Counted from the first letter of the stretch, positions 19,408 through 27,983 are shown. The stretch: DNA of 64,000 nt from Microbacteriaceae bacterium (GCA_947373155.1 CANBWO010000004.1:31779-95778); one strand, 5' to 3'. The notes: generated from the sequence alone by a model not told the origin. Translations and numbers: made by a program.

Positions 19408-20283
19408 TTACTTCTCCTCGACGGTTGATGGGTAAAGGTCTTTGCTCGGGGTGCGAATTCCGCGGAACTCCCAATCGCCACCTAGCGCTGTGGAAACTAC
19501 TTCTTCAGACGAAGTCGGTTGGGCACCCACATCGGTGCGAATCGGGGTAGGGCCTTCGACAATGTGGTTGGTTAGACGACCTAAGCCCTCAACCTCTACC
19601 TCAACCACGTCGCCGGGTTGAACCGGGCGGCTGAACGCCGGGGTGCCGCTGAACAGCATGTCGCCTGGAACCAAAGTGATGGTGCGGGCGATGTCGGCCA
19701 CCAGGTAATGCATGTCCCATTCCATGTTGTCGGTGTTGTCGTCTTGAACAACTTTTCCGTTCACAATGGTCTGGATTCGCTTGTTGCGGAAATCCCAATC
19801 GGTGACCATGCCAGGGCCAACCGGCGCCAGGGTATCTGAGCCCTTAACGCGCAACATGGAACCCGCATCGGTGTCTCTGAAATCATGCAGGCCGTAGTCG
19901 TTTCCAACCGTGTAACCAGCGATGTACTCGCCGGCTTCCTCTGGGGAAATATTGCGCGCTGTCTTGCCAATGATGATCACAATCTCGCCCTCATAGTTCA
20001 GCCACTTGCAGCCGGCTGGGCGAACCACGGCACCCTTGTGGGTGTTCAAAGCGGTGATTGGCTTGTGAAAGTAGGTAGGTGCCGCCGGCAGCTTGGTCAT
20101 GAACTCCTGAGTGCGGCTGTCGTAGTTCAGGTGAACGGCAATGATCTTGGTTGGTTCGCTCGGTGCGAGGTGAACCGCATCATCGATGGCTATAACGCGA
20201 CCGTCGGGGGCAACCAGGTTTTCTCCCTGGCGCAATACCTGCACCGGGTAGCCATCAAGCAGAATTCGACGGTATTCAGTCAC
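19408..20283 (-). CDS. hpaG: Fumarylacetoacetate hydrolase family protein, HpaG-like decarboxylase/isomerase
   Basis: A 291-residue FAH-fold enzyme. The metal-binding residues are visible in YEGEIVIIIGK (Glu-x-Glu) and GNDYGLHDF (Asp), with the substrate Lys in RVKGSDTLAPVGP. Next to an HpaD-type dioxygenase it most likely decarboxylates or isomerises 5-carboxymethyl-2-hydroxymuconate derivatives, though E. coli HpaG is a two-domain fusion and this is a single domain. The GTG at 20283 is chosen over upstream starts because it overlaps the dioxygenase stop by eight bases and begins with the family-like TEYRRILLDG. Confidence 0.8.
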   Translation of the reverse strand: MTEYRRILLDGYPVQVLRQGENLVAPDGRVIAIDDAVHLAPSEPTKIIAVHLNYDSRTQEFMTKLPAAPTYFHKPITALNTHKGAVVRPAGCKWLNYEGEIVIIIGKTARNISPEEAGEYIAGYTVGNDYGLHDFRDTDAGSMLRVKGSDTLAPVGPGMVTDWDFRNKRIQTIVNGKVVQDDNTDNMEWDMHYLVADIARTITLVPGDMLFSGTPAFSRPVQPGDVVEVEVEGLGRLTNHIVEGPTPIRTDVGAQPTSSEEVVSTALGGDWEFRGIRTPSKDLYPSTVEEK

Positions 20284-21187
20284 GGGAAAGCACCAGATCC
20301 TTAGGCTTTGGGAAACCACCCTCTGGACGAGGGAAGTAGACGTGCACCTGACCGGTGCCAATCGAGTTTTCGTATTCAGAGTACATAACACCCTTGGCGG
20401 TGTTGGCCTCTTCGCCGGTGGCGCCGGCCATGGCTAGCCAGTGATAGAAATTGGCCTCCGGTTTGACCTTCTTGAACTCTGGCATGTTGTCCAAAATGGC
20501 GCCGTGATCGCCAGCCATCATCCAGTCCAAGACCTGGTAGTCGGCTTCACGCGCCTCGGCGCTAAAGATGTGGCTGGGGTCGCTGGCTTCGTGCTTGCGT
20601 AGGTCGCGAAGCTTGTGGAAGGTGTGACTTAGTGCGCCGGAGGCAAGCAGCAAAACCTTGCTGTCGCTGTCGCGAATGGCCTCGCCAAGGGCTCGTCCGG
20701 CACGGATGAAGTCCTCGTGGGTGCCGGTCTGGCAAACCGACATACTTACCCATTTTTTGTCATCTAGGCCGCGACCCAGATAGTGCCAAAGGTTCACGGT
20801 GGCGTAGAAGATTGGCAGGTGCGGGTCGGCGATGGGGGTAACCCACGTGCCGTTCTTTTCGTCGTAGTTGGCAACTGCCTTAGCCAACTCGGGATTGCCC
20901 TTCATGGAATAAGGGATTTGGCTCATGCCGCGGGGGAGTTCCTCCGAGGTAAATAGGCCCGAACGCTCGGCGGCACTGGTGATCACAAATTCCACGGTGG
21001 TAGCCCAGTGGCTGTCGAGGACAACCACGGTGTCGTAATCCAGGGTCTCCATTACCTCGGTACGGAAACGCTTTAACCCTGGAACCAGGCTGATTTCTTT
21101 GCCCTCGTTTAGGTCGTAACGCACCGCCTGCGGGAGCATGATGGTTGGTACGTGAGCCAGGATTGCGGCTCCTACTACTTCGCCCAT
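20276..21187 (-). CDS. hpaD: 3,4-dihydroxyphenylacetate 2,3-dioxygenase-like extradiol dioxygenase (LigB/HpaD type)
   Basis: A 303-residue class III extradiol dioxygenase that cleaves a catechol ring next to the hydroxyls using Fe(II). It follows E. coli HpaD in order of motifs: an N-terminal metal His12 (AHVP), the LDSHW motif with His60, YTSNELP-like FTSEELP, GNPEL, the ASGALSH motif with His188, NMPEF, and a C-terminal GTGQVHVYFPRP. Together with the aldehyde dehydrogenase (four bases upstream) and HpaG-like gene it forms the core of homoprotocatechuate meta-cleavage. The exact catechol substrate is inferred. Confidence 0.85.
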   Translation of the reverse strand: MGEVVGAAILAHVPTIMLPQAVRYDLNEGKEISLVPGLKRFRTEVMETLDYDTVVVLDSHWATTVEFVITSAAERSGLFTSEELPRGMSQIPYSMKGNPELAKAVANYDEKNGTWVTPIADPHLPIFYATVNLWHYLGRGLDDKKWVSMSVCQTGTHEDFIRAGRALGEAIRDSDSKVLLLASGALSHTFHKLRDLRKHEASDPSHIFSAEAREADYQVLDWMMAGDHGAILDNMPEFKKVKPEANFYHWLAMAGATGEEANTAKGVMYSEYENSIGTGQVHVYFPRPEGGFPKPKDLVLSRD

Positions 21188-21191
21188 TTGG

Positions 21192-22655
21192 TTATTCCTT
21201 CCATCCGTTTGGAGAAACCACAGTGTTTTTTACATCGGCGTAAAAATCGAAACTCCAGGTTCCGCCTTCGCGCCCAACTCCACTCTTTTTGCTACCGCCG
21301 AAAGGTGCTTTGAGGTCTCGTACAAAGAAGCAGTTGACCCAAATCGTTCCGGCGACGAGATGTTTGGTAATGGCGTCGGCATGGGCTCGATTGCCACTAA
21401 CCACAACCGCTGCCAGTCCGAATTCGGTGCCATTTGCCATGGCAATCGCCTCTTCATCGGTGCTAAAGGTCTGCATTGTCAGAACTGGGCCAAATACTTC
21501 CGCGGTCACAATCTCGGATCCTGGAGCTGGGTTCTTGATCAGGGTTGGGTTGAAGTACAAGCCACCAAGATTGGTATTTGGCGAACCGCCCATGATGATG
21601 TTGGCGCCTTCGTCTTTTGCCCGCTGCACAAAACCACTGATGCGGTCAAAGTGCACCTGGTGAATCTGCGGTCCGATGTCGGTCTCCGGGTCGCGAGGAT
21701 CGCCCTGTTTGATCTTGGACGCGCGCTCTATGAACTTGGCGGCGAAGGCATCGGCGATGTCCTCGTGCACCAAAATCCTGGTGCCGGATAGGCAAACCTG
21801 ACCCGCGTTGTCGTATTGCTCCACGGTGAGTTCAGCCGCTAGGTCTAGGTCTGCGTCCGCCAGAACAATGGCGGGGCTCTTGCCGCCAAGCTCGAAGCTG
21901 CATGGGGTTAGGTTGTCGGCTGCGGCATGGGCAATAACCTTGGCCGTTGGAACCGAACCGGTGAATGAGATTCGGGCAATGTCAGGGTGTGCGGTCAGCG
22001 CAGCCCCCGCCTCGCGTCCAAATCCCTGCACCACGTTGAATACGCCGTTTGGGAGCCCGGCTTGAGTGCAGAGGTCGGCAAAGTAGCTGGCCGAGAGCGG
22101 AGTCCATTCCGCTGGCTTTAGCACCACGGTATCTCCTGCGGCCAAAGCCGGGCCGATCTTCCAGGTGGCAAGCATGAGGGGAGCGTTCCAGGGGGTGATC
22201 AGGGCCGCCACACCCGATGGGTCCCAAGAAATATTGTTGCTGTGGCCGCGAGTCTCGAATACCTCGTGGTGTAGTTCGTTTATGGCCCAATCGGCAAAAA
22301 AGCGCAGGTTGTGAGCCACGCGCGGCATGACCCCGCGGCGATGCGATCGAAGCAGCGAACCGTTGTCCATGGTTTCAAGGTTTGCCAGGGTTTCAATGTT
22401 CGCCTCGACCAAATCTGCGATGCGGTGCAGGATTTCACCACGACCTTGCGGACCCAACGCGCTCCACTGCGGGAAAGCGGCCTTAGCGGCAGCCACCGCC
22501 TGGTCTACCTCTGCCTTGCCACCGCGCGCGATTTCGCCCAGAAAAGTGCCATCGATGGGCGAAGTGTTGATGAAAGTTTGCTCGGAGGAGACCCGCGTGC
22601 CGTTGATGAAATGGCGGGTATCGATATCCGCGCCGGCAACGTGAATTGTGGTCAT
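21192..22655 (-). CDS. hpaE: Aldehyde dehydrogenase, HpaE-like (5-carboxymethyl-2-hydroxymuconate semialdehyde dehydrogenase)
   Basis: A 487-residue NAD(P)-dependent aldehyde dehydrogenase with catalytic Cys288 (NAGQVCLSGTR), general base Glu255 (FELGGKSP), the WNAPLMLATWK active-site Asn region near residue 156, and the FTGS cofactor motif near 231. Its place as first gene before hpaD suggests that it oxidises the ring-cleavage semialdehyde. The family is broad, so succinate-semialdehyde or another aldehyde is an alternative; no other candidate succinate-semialdehyde dehydrogenase is visible nearby. ATG with AGGATAGG upstream. Confidence 0.85.
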   Translation of the reverse strand: MTTIHVAGADIDTRHFINGTRVSSEQTFINTSPIDGTFLGEIARGGKAEVDQAVAAAKAAFPQWSALGPQGRGEILHRIADLVEANIETLANLETMDNGSLLRSHRRGVMPRVAHNLRFFADWAINELHHEVFETRGHSNNISWDPSGVAALITPWNAPLMLATWKIGPALAAGDTVVLKPAEWTPLSASYFADLCTQAGLPNGVFNVVQGFGREAGAALTAHPDIARISFTGSVPTAKVIAHAAADNLTPCSFELGGKSPAIVLADADLDLAAELTVEQYDNAGQVCLSGTRILVHEDIADAFAAKFIERASKIKQGDPRDPETDIGPQIHQVHFDRISGFVQRAKDEGANIIMGGSPNTNLGGLYFNPTLIKNPAPGSEIVTAEVFGPVLTMQTFSTDEEAIAMANGTEFGLAAVVVSGNRAHADAITKHLVAGTIWVNCFFVRDLKAPFGGSKKSGVGREGGTWSFDFYADVKNTVVSPNGWKE

Positions 22656-22711
22656 CGCGCTTGGCCTATCCTCTCGTTTTGCACCCCGCCTGATAAGCGT
22701 TTCATTCGGAT

Positions 22712-22732
22712 GCTAATGATTTAGATTAGAGC
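22712..22732. promoter_or_regulatory. Imperfect dyad in the hpaE/amidohydrolase divergent promoter region
   Basis: CTAAT and ATTAG arms separated by seven bases lie between the two divergent genes. A similar sequence (GCTAAT...AGATTA) occurs before the marR-P450 pair at 24347-24365, so a common regulator such as the local MarR protein is possible. Confidence 0.3.
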
Positions 22733-22736
22733 ATAC

Positions 22737-22766
22737 TTGCTTACGGAAAGTAACCTTATTTATAAC
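22737..22766 (+). promoter_or_regulatory. Candidate promoter of the gamma-glutamyl-GABA hydrolase gene
   Basis: TTGCTT (22737-22742), an 18-base spacer and TATAAC (22761-22766) precede the gene start at 22787 and its AAAGG ribosome-binding site. The -10 region is part of a 13-base sequence, TTATAACGATTTC, that recurs upstream of the permease gene. Confidence 0.5.
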
Positions 22767-22786
22767 GATTTCGAAAGGTTTGGCCC

Positions 22787-23476
22787 ATGAGCAGACCACG
22801 CATTGCGATTTTGAGCCGGCTTGCCGAGAGCACCTCGGTAACCCGCCACGAGGCAGCTGTGACTGCGCTGCGTTTGGCCGAGGCGGTTTGGGCTGCCGGT
22901 GGAGAGCCAATCAGTTTTTTGCCCGTGGCTAATAGCAACTTGGCAGAGCGCCTAGAGGGAATCCACGGGGTCTTGATGCCAGGTGGCGGCGACGTTAACC
23001 CAAGCCGTTACGGCCAGGAACTTACCACGGCAGCCATCTACGGCGTGAACGATCTGCAGGATCAAACCGACCTAGAAATCTATGAATACGCAAAGCGAGT
23101 GGGCTTGCCGCTGCTAGCGATTTGCCGCGGTCTTCAGGTGGTAAACGTGGCACAGGGTGGAACCCTGGTGCAGGACATGCCGAACCGGCACCAAAATTTT
23201 GTGCACAAGATTACTGTGAATGACCCATCGGTTCTGGGTATGACTGTTCCAGTTGCAATGGCAAGTTGCTTCCACCATCAATGCATCGATGAATTAGGCG
23301 CTGGGTTAACTGTTTTGGCCACGGCAGAAGCCGGCCACGTGGAGGCTTTCCAGGTTGAGGCTAAGGCGTGGACCGTGGGGTTGCAGTGGCACCCGGAGGA
23401 CAACTATCTGGAGTTCCCAGAGAACTTGAGCATCTTTGAAAAGTTTGTTTCCGAGGCGGCTAAAACTCAGCTATAG
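22787..23476 (+). CDS. Gamma-glutamyl-GABA hydrolase-like class I amidotransferase (PuuD family, peptidase C26)
   Basis: A 229-residue C26 hydrolase with the triad Cys113 (AICRGLQVVN), His202 and Glu204 (LQWHPED), plus the oxyanion segment MPGGGDVNPSRYG (about 64-76). PuuD-family enzymes release glutamate from gamma-glutamyl-amines such as gamma-glutamyl-GABA in putrescine breakdown. A glutamine-synthetase-like ligase at 26570-27922 could make the gamma-glutamyl substrate. Divergent from the hpa operon, with its own promoter. Confidence 0.87.
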   Translation: MSRPRIAILSRLAESTSVTRHEAAVTALRLAEAVWAAGGEPISFLPVANSNLAERLEGIHGVLMPGGGDVNPSRYGQELTTAAIYGVNDLQDQTDLEIYEYAKRVGLPLLAICRGLQVVNVAQGGTLVQDMPNRHQNFVHKITVNDPSVLGMTVPVAMASCFHHQCIDELGAGLTVLATAEAGHVEAFQVEAKAWTVGLQWHPEDNYLEFPENLSIFEKFVSEAAKTQL

Positions 23477-23512
23477 AACGCGTCGGCTAGGCTCAAAGCA
23501 CTGACTAAAGGC

Positions 23513-23719
23513 CTATAGTCCGTGCTCAGAGCGGAAAACGTGAACAATAGCGTTGGCGTGACCCTGACCCATTCCGTGCTCCTGAAGCGCAGCCACCATC
23601 TCCATGTGCTTTTTGCCAATGTGTGGTTCTAGTGCGTCCATCCAGTGTTGGATAGGCTGCCCATACTTCTTTTCAATCGAAGGAAAATAGCTTTTCGGGC
23701 CTTTTACTTTTTCTTCCAT
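23513..23719 (-). CDS. Small DUF4287-type protein
   Basis: A 68-residue protein. The sequence YFPSIEKKYGQPIQHWMDALEPHIGKKHMEMVAALQEHGMGQGHANAIV resembles DUF4287 proteins (the KxYGKPI and GHANA motifs); function unknown. Its ATG follows the MarR stop without a gap, so it is co-transcribed with and probably subordinate to that regulator. Confidence 0.78.
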   Translation of the reverse strand: MEEKVKGPKSYFPSIEKKYGQPIQHWMDALEPHIGKKHMEMVAALQEHGMGQGHANAIVHVFRSEHGL

Positions 23720-24223
23720 CTATTCCTCGGTTGCCTCGGTAAATGCGGTCATAGAACGAAGCATGTCAGCAAGGCTGGCTCGCTGTTCCTCGGTCAGCAT
23801 TGCTGAAACCTGCGCCTCTTGCTTATTGAAGGCTGGAAATAGGTCTGCCATAAGTTTGCGACCGGACTTGGTGAGGTTAACCAACACCAGACGGCCATCG
23901 GTGTCGCTCTTGACGCGTTGAACCAGCCCTCTTGATTCAAGTGTGCTGAGAACACCGGTGAGTGTCGCCTTGCTAAAGCCGCCTTCGGCAGCGATCTGGC
24001 GGGTTTCGATTGGTTCCCAGATCCAGGTGACCCAGAGCACCACGAACGCGGTCCAGCTCAGATCCGCCTTAGACAGCACGTTTCTCTCAAAGTGATTTCG
24101 CACCGCGTTGGCTGCGCGGAACAGGTTGCTGGTGACAGCCATGGCGGCAAAGTCGAGTTCCATGCCCGCGAGACGAGTTTGTACCTGACGCTCGGTCTCG
24201 GCAAGGGTGTGTGAACCAGCCAT
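23720..24223 (-). CDS. MarR family transcriptional regulator
   Basis: A 167-residue winged-helix protein. The helix-turn-helix and wing appear as IETRQIAAEGGFSKATLTGVLSTLESRGLVQRVKSDTDGRLVLVNLTKSGRKL (about residues 75-128), with long dimerisation helices at both ends. MarR proteins usually repress neighbouring catabolic genes and are released by aromatic ligands. It is divergent from a P450 gene, with a dyad at 24347-24365 in the shared region, and lies between the hpa and amine-catabolism clusters. Confidence 0.9.
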   Translation of the reverse strand: MAGSHTLAETERQVQTRLAGMELDFAAMAVTSNLFRAANAVRNHFERNVLSKADLSWTAFVVLWVTWIWEPIETRQIAAEGGFSKATLTGVLSTLESRGLVQRVKSDTDGRLVLVNLTKSGRKLMADLFPAFNKQEAQVSAMLTEEQRASLADMLRSMTAFTEATEE

Positions 24224-24346
24224 TTGAATCCTGCTTTCTTTCCAACAACAGTAAACAAGTGGCCTCGGTTATTTCCAATCTTTCGGCAACGAATGATAAC
24301 TTTTTGGAATATTTCCGCGGTTTAATTTGCTCCGTAGCCACGATTC

Positions 24347-24365
24347 GCTAATCTGTAGATTATTC
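24347..24365. promoter_or_regulatory. Candidate MarR operator between marR and the P450 gene
   Basis: AATCT-GT-AGATT (24350-24361) is a perfect short inverted repeat within a wider GCTAATCTGTAGATTATTC segment, of the size usually bound by a MarR dimer, in the 198-base divergent intergenic region. No binding data exist. Confidence 0.4.
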
Positions 24366-24421
24366 GCATCCAAACAATCGAGCGGAAGCGGGCCTCGGTC
24401 CGCGTTTGCTGAGGAGATCAA

Positions 24422-25669
24422 ATGTCCCAAATCCAAGACGTGACCCTTGCCGATCTTGACCTTTTTGCCGACGGCGCACCCTGGGTGGTTTTCGATCGAC
24501 TCCGCGCTGAGGATCCGATTCACTGGAACGAAGAAGAAAAGCCCAACTCAGGTTTCTGGTCTGCCACCAAATACCACGACATCGTAAAAATTCTGCGTGA
24601 CCCAGACACCTTCACTAGCACGCACTTCACCAATCTGGAAGAAGTGGACGCCGAGCAGGAAGAAGCTCGTCGTTCGCTACTAGAGACCGATGGCTCTCGC
24701 CACCGCGCCCTTCGCAGGCTGATGCAGGGTGAGTTCACCCCGAGCGCGGTAGCCGGCTACGAAACTTTCTTGCGTGGACTTACCGCAACTACGTTGGACA
24801 ACGCCTTTGCTAAGGGCACCTTTGATTTCGTCGAGGAAGTGGCAGCCGATTTCCCTATCCGCGTTTTGGCAAGGATGTTGGATGTTCCAGACACCGACAC
24901 CGGCAAGCTGATCGACTGGGGTAACCGCATGATCGGTAACACCGATCCAGAGCACGGCGACATCATGATCGATGACCCAGAGAGCGAAAAGTATCGCTTG
25001 GTGCCATTCCGCTCACCGGCTGCGCTGGAGGTTTTTGAGTATGGTCAGAACTTGGCCAACTCACGCCGCGGCAAAGACGGAAAAGACCTGGTTAGCACCA
25101 TGGTCAACACCGTTCCAGGCGACGGCATCCCGCTAACTGAACGCGACTTCAACACCTACTTCTTGCTTTTGGTGGTAGCCGGAAACGAGACCACGCGTCA
25201 CACCATCAGCCACACCATGGACTACCTGATCAGCAACCCAGATCAGTTGGCTCTGCTGCAAGAGCGACCAGATCTGATTCCTTGGGCGGTAGAAGAGTTC
25301 CTTCGCATGGCGAGCCCGGTGTATCACTTCCGTCGCACTGCAACCAAGGATGTGGAGTTTGGCGGCAAGCTGATTAAAGCCGGCCAAAAGATTGTCCCTT
25401 GGTTTGCCAGCGGAAACCGCGATGAAGCAATCTTTGACGATGCCTACAAGATGGATGTGACTCGCAATCCAAACGAACACATGACTTTCGGCCGCGGTGG
25501 TCCTCACCTCTGCCTTGGTAACTCGCTGGCTCGTCTAGAAATCCGAGTGATGTTTGAAGACCTAATCTCGCGTGTGGACAAGGTGGAAAAGGTTGGCCAA
25601 ATTGACCACCTTCGATCCAACTTTGTGAATGGAATCAAGCGATTCCCAGTGAAAGTTACTTTGCGCTAG
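24422..25669 (+). CDS. Cytochrome P450 (CYP124/125/142-like)
   Basis: A full-length 415-residue P450 with I-helix motif AGNETTR (253-259), ExxR motif EFLR (292-295) and heme motif FGRGGPHLCLG with Cys364. The overall pattern, including the HMTFGRGGPHLCLGNSLARLE segment, resembles actinobacterial CYP124/125/142 and terpene hydroxylases. The substrate is unknown. GAGGAG lies just upstream of the ATG. No redox partner is encoded beside it, so it probably depends on the ferredoxin and reductase at 17944-19407. A terminator follows. Confidence 0.93.
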   Translation: MSQIQDVTLADLDLFADGAPWVVFDRLRAEDPIHWNEEEKPNSGFWSATKYHDIVKILRDPDTFTSTHFTNLEEVDAEQEEARRSLLETDGSRHRALRRLMQGEFTPSAVAGYETFLRGLTATTLDNAFAKGTFDFVEEVAADFPIRVLARMLDVPDTDTGKLIDWGNRMIGNTDPEHGDIMIDDPESEKYRLVPFRSPAALEVFEYGQNLANSRRGKDGKDLVSTMVNTVPGDGIPLTERDFNTYFLLLVVAGNETTRHTISHTMDYLISNPDQLALLQERPDLIPWAVEEFLRMASPVYHFRRTATKDVEFGGKLIKAGQKIVPWFASGNRDEAIFDDAYKMDVTRNPNEHMTFGRGGPHLCLGNSLARLEIRVMFEDLISRVDKVEKVGQIDHLRSNFVNGIKRFPVKVTLR

Positions 25670-25683
25670 GGGCGCAAGCAAAG

Positions 25684-25718
25684 AAACGGCCTCAACCCTT
25701 GCGGAGTTGAGGTCGTTT
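25684..25718. terminator. Rho-independent terminator after the P450 gene
   Basis: AAACGGCCTCAAC (25684-25696) pairs with GTTGAGGTCGTTT (25706-25718), with one G-T pair and a nine-base loop, followed by TTCTTTTCT. It sits between convergent genes and could act on both strands. Confidence 0.85.
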
Positions 25719-25731
25719 TCTTTTCTCTAAA

Positions 25732-26436
25732 TCAAATGAGCCCAGCAAACTTCAAGAAGTTGTCCACTAGGTCGAAGGTTCGTAAACGAGCAGCTGCCTG
25801 CTCGTGACCCGCCTGCCAAAGCATGATTTTTGGATCTTGACCATCGCGCTCCACCGCATTCACGCCTTCCCACTCCAGCCAGCCGGCGAGTGTTGCTCCG
25901 TCCATCTCAGGGTGAAACTGCATAGCCAGCGCCTTGTTAATAACGAAGGCTTGTGAAGCCACCGGGGTACGAGCAATTTCTAGAGCGCCTGCGGGCAGAG
26001 TCCACCGGTCATAATGGAACTGAAACCATGGCCCGCTTCCCACGAAATCCGGCTGCTCGGTAGAAATCCAAGTCCAACCGATTTCGGCCTTCGGACCAGG
26101 AGCAACCTGCCCTCCCATGGCGCGCGCAATCAACTGGCCGCCAAAGCAGATTCCAAAAACCGGCTTGTCGGCCAAAATGGCGTCGCGAATCCATTCCACC
26201 TCGGGTACCACCCAGTTGCCAATGCATTCGTCATCCCACACGCCCCAGGGCGAACCCATAGGGATAATCAGGTCGTAGTCGGCCGCATCGGGGAAATCAA
26301 AGTGCACGTTGGGTGAGTAGTAGTTCTCCTGAGTTACCACCAGGCGTTCTTCAATCTCAAAACCGTGATGGCGTAGCCGTTCGGAAACCGGGCCGGTGGG
26401 GCTCACGTGATCGTGCTGAATGAAGAGGGCTTTCAT
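25732..26436 (-). CDS. Class I glutamine amidotransferase (GMP-synthase-like)
   Basis: A 234-residue triad amidotransferase: Cys97 in FGICFGGQ, His175 and Glu177 in MQFHPEMD. It is a free-standing domain like YfeJ/GuaA-type proteins in amine-catabolic clusters, so it could hydrolyse a gamma-glutamyl amide. The ATG at 26436 is chosen because GGAAAGG lies just upstream; a start at 26484 would add 16 unlikely residues. It is divergent from the glutamine-synthetase-like gene, which fits a make-and-hydrolyse pair. Confidence 0.85.
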   Translation of the reverse strand: MKALFIQHDHVSPTGPVSERLRHHGFEIEERLVVTQENYYSPNVHFDFPDAADYDLIIPMGSPWGVWDDECIGNWVVPEVEWIRDAILADKPVFGICFGGQLIARAMGGQVAPGPKAEIGWTWISTEQPDFVGSGPWFQFHYDRWTLPAGALEIARTPVASQAFVINKALAMQFHPEMDGATLAGWLEWEGVNAVERDGQDPKIMLWQAGHEQAAARLRTFDLVDNFLKFAGLI

Positions 26437-26569
26437 CGGTGCAGGCCTTTCCAAAAAATTCTGCTTGTAACAGTTTGATTTCACAGGGCATTTACTAGTA
26501 ACCAGATTAGTATCATCAAATAATCGTTAGTTCCCTAATAATCTTTTGAAAACCAACGCGGGAGTTGCA

Positions 26570-27922
26570 ATGAAGCAAGATCTAATAGCACTGAAAGCCG
26601 ATCTGCAAAGTCGCGGTATCGATGTGCTTCGCCTGATTTACGCGGATGTTCTGGGCATCACTCGATCCAAAGACCTGCTGGTGTCTCAGCTCGAGCGCGG
26701 AGCTCACAATGGCCCAGCCTTTTGTCAAGGTGTCTGGGTAACCACCACTCAGGGCGGCGTGCTAGATGCCAACAACATTGCCAGCGATGGCCTCACCGAC
26801 CTGGTCTCGCAGCTAGATGCCAACACCATCACGCCGATGCCGTGGGAGCCGGGCGTTGCATATGTAATCGCCGATGCCTTCAACCCGGATGAGTCGGCCA
26901 ACCTGATGGCTCCGCGAACCGTCTTGAAGCACGTGATGGATGAATACGCCAAGCTTGGCCTAGTGCCGGTGGTTGGCCCGGAACTAGAGTTTTACATCGC
27001 TGATCGCGTGGAAGGCGGTGGCTTCAAGCGGTCTTTGGACCTAACCGGACAGGTTTACACCACGGGCGCTCGGGTCGACCCAAAGGGCACCTTCCTAGGC
27101 CTCATGCGAGCTCTGGACAAAATGGACATTGGCGTTTTTGCTGGCAACCACGAGTTCAGCCCGAGTCAGTACGAAATCAACCTTTGGCACTCCGAGGCCA
27201 TGGATGCCGCCGACCGCACCTTCTTGTTCAAGACAGCCATCAAGGACTATGTTTCTCGAACCGGTCAGCACGCTACCTTTTTGGGTAAGCCGTGGTCCGA
27301 CGAGGGTGGAAGCGGTTTCCACCTTCACTTCTCGGTGGTTACGCCCGACGGCACCAATCAAATGCACGATGGCTCGGGAAATCTAAGCCACACCGCCGAA
27401 CGCATGATTGCGGGAATCACCTCGCACGCCCACGCCGTTACCGCTTTTAGTAACCCAACGGTTAACGCTTTCAAGCGATTGGGCCCAGATACCCTTGCTC
27501 CATACCGAGCAAACTGGGGATTCGATAACCGTAGCTGCATGGTGCGCATCCCGCCAGAGCGTGGTCAGGGAACTCGTCTCGAGGTTCGTGTGGGCGATGG
27601 CGCTGCTAACCCTTATCTGTTGATTGCTGCCGTACTGGCCGCTGCGCTGGATGGAATCAGAAACGAACTGCCTTGTCCAGAGCCTGCAGAGGGTATGGCA
27701 TATGACAACGAAGGCGCAGCTATTTTGCCAGCGACTCTCAGTGAGGCGCTTGACAATCTTGACGCCGATCTAACGCTCAAATCGTTGCTAGCCGAGCAAA
27801 TGGTAAACGTCTTTACGGTTATGAAGAGAGACGAAGTTGCTCGTTACGAGGCGGCCGTTGCAGATTCGGGAACCCGCGAGGTAACTCAGTGGGAAATCGA
27901 CGAGTACCTGGAGAACTACTAG
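26570..27922 (+). CDS. Glutamine-synthetase-like gamma-glutamyl amine ligase
   Basis: A 450-residue protein of the glutamine synthetase superfamily. Metal/ATP motifs present: VVGPELEFYI, GNHEFSPSQYEINL, GSGFHLHFSV, and the C-terminal NRSCMVRIPPERGQGTRLEVRVGDGAANPYL. No adenylylation-loop sequence like that of GlnA1 is seen. Members that lie with PuuD-like hydrolases, amidotransferases and aminotransferases usually glutamylate amines (PuuA, GlnA3, IpuC) rather than ammonia. The ATG at 26570 has GGGAG five bases before it; the TTG at 26546 is less likely. A terminator follows at 27984. Confidence 0.85.
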   Translation: MKQDLIALKADLQSRGIDVLRLIYADVLGITRSKDLLVSQLERGAHNGPAFCQGVWVTTTQGGVLDANNIASDGLTDLVSQLDANTITPMPWEPGVAYVIADAFNPDESANLMAPRTVLKHVMDEYAKLGLVPVVGPELEFYIADRVEGGGFKRSLDLTGQVYTTGARVDPKGTFLGLMRALDKMDIGVFAGNHEFSPSQYEINLWHSEAMDAADRTFLFKTAIKDYVSRTGQHATFLGKPWSDEGGSGFHLHFSVVTPDGTNQMHDGSGNLSHTAERMIAGITSHAHAVTAFSNPTVNAFKRLGPDTLAPYRANWGFDNRSCMVRIPPERGQGTRLEVRVGDGAANPYLLIAAVLAAALDGIRNELPCPEPAEGMAYDNEGAAILPATLSEALDNLDADLTLKSLLAEQMVNVFTVMKRDEVARYEAAVADSGTREVTQWEIDEYLENY

Positions 27923-27983
27923 GCAAAACCAGGAGAGTGGGCACAGGGCCGTTCAACCAGACTTGCCCCAGCCAAGTAAGTAA

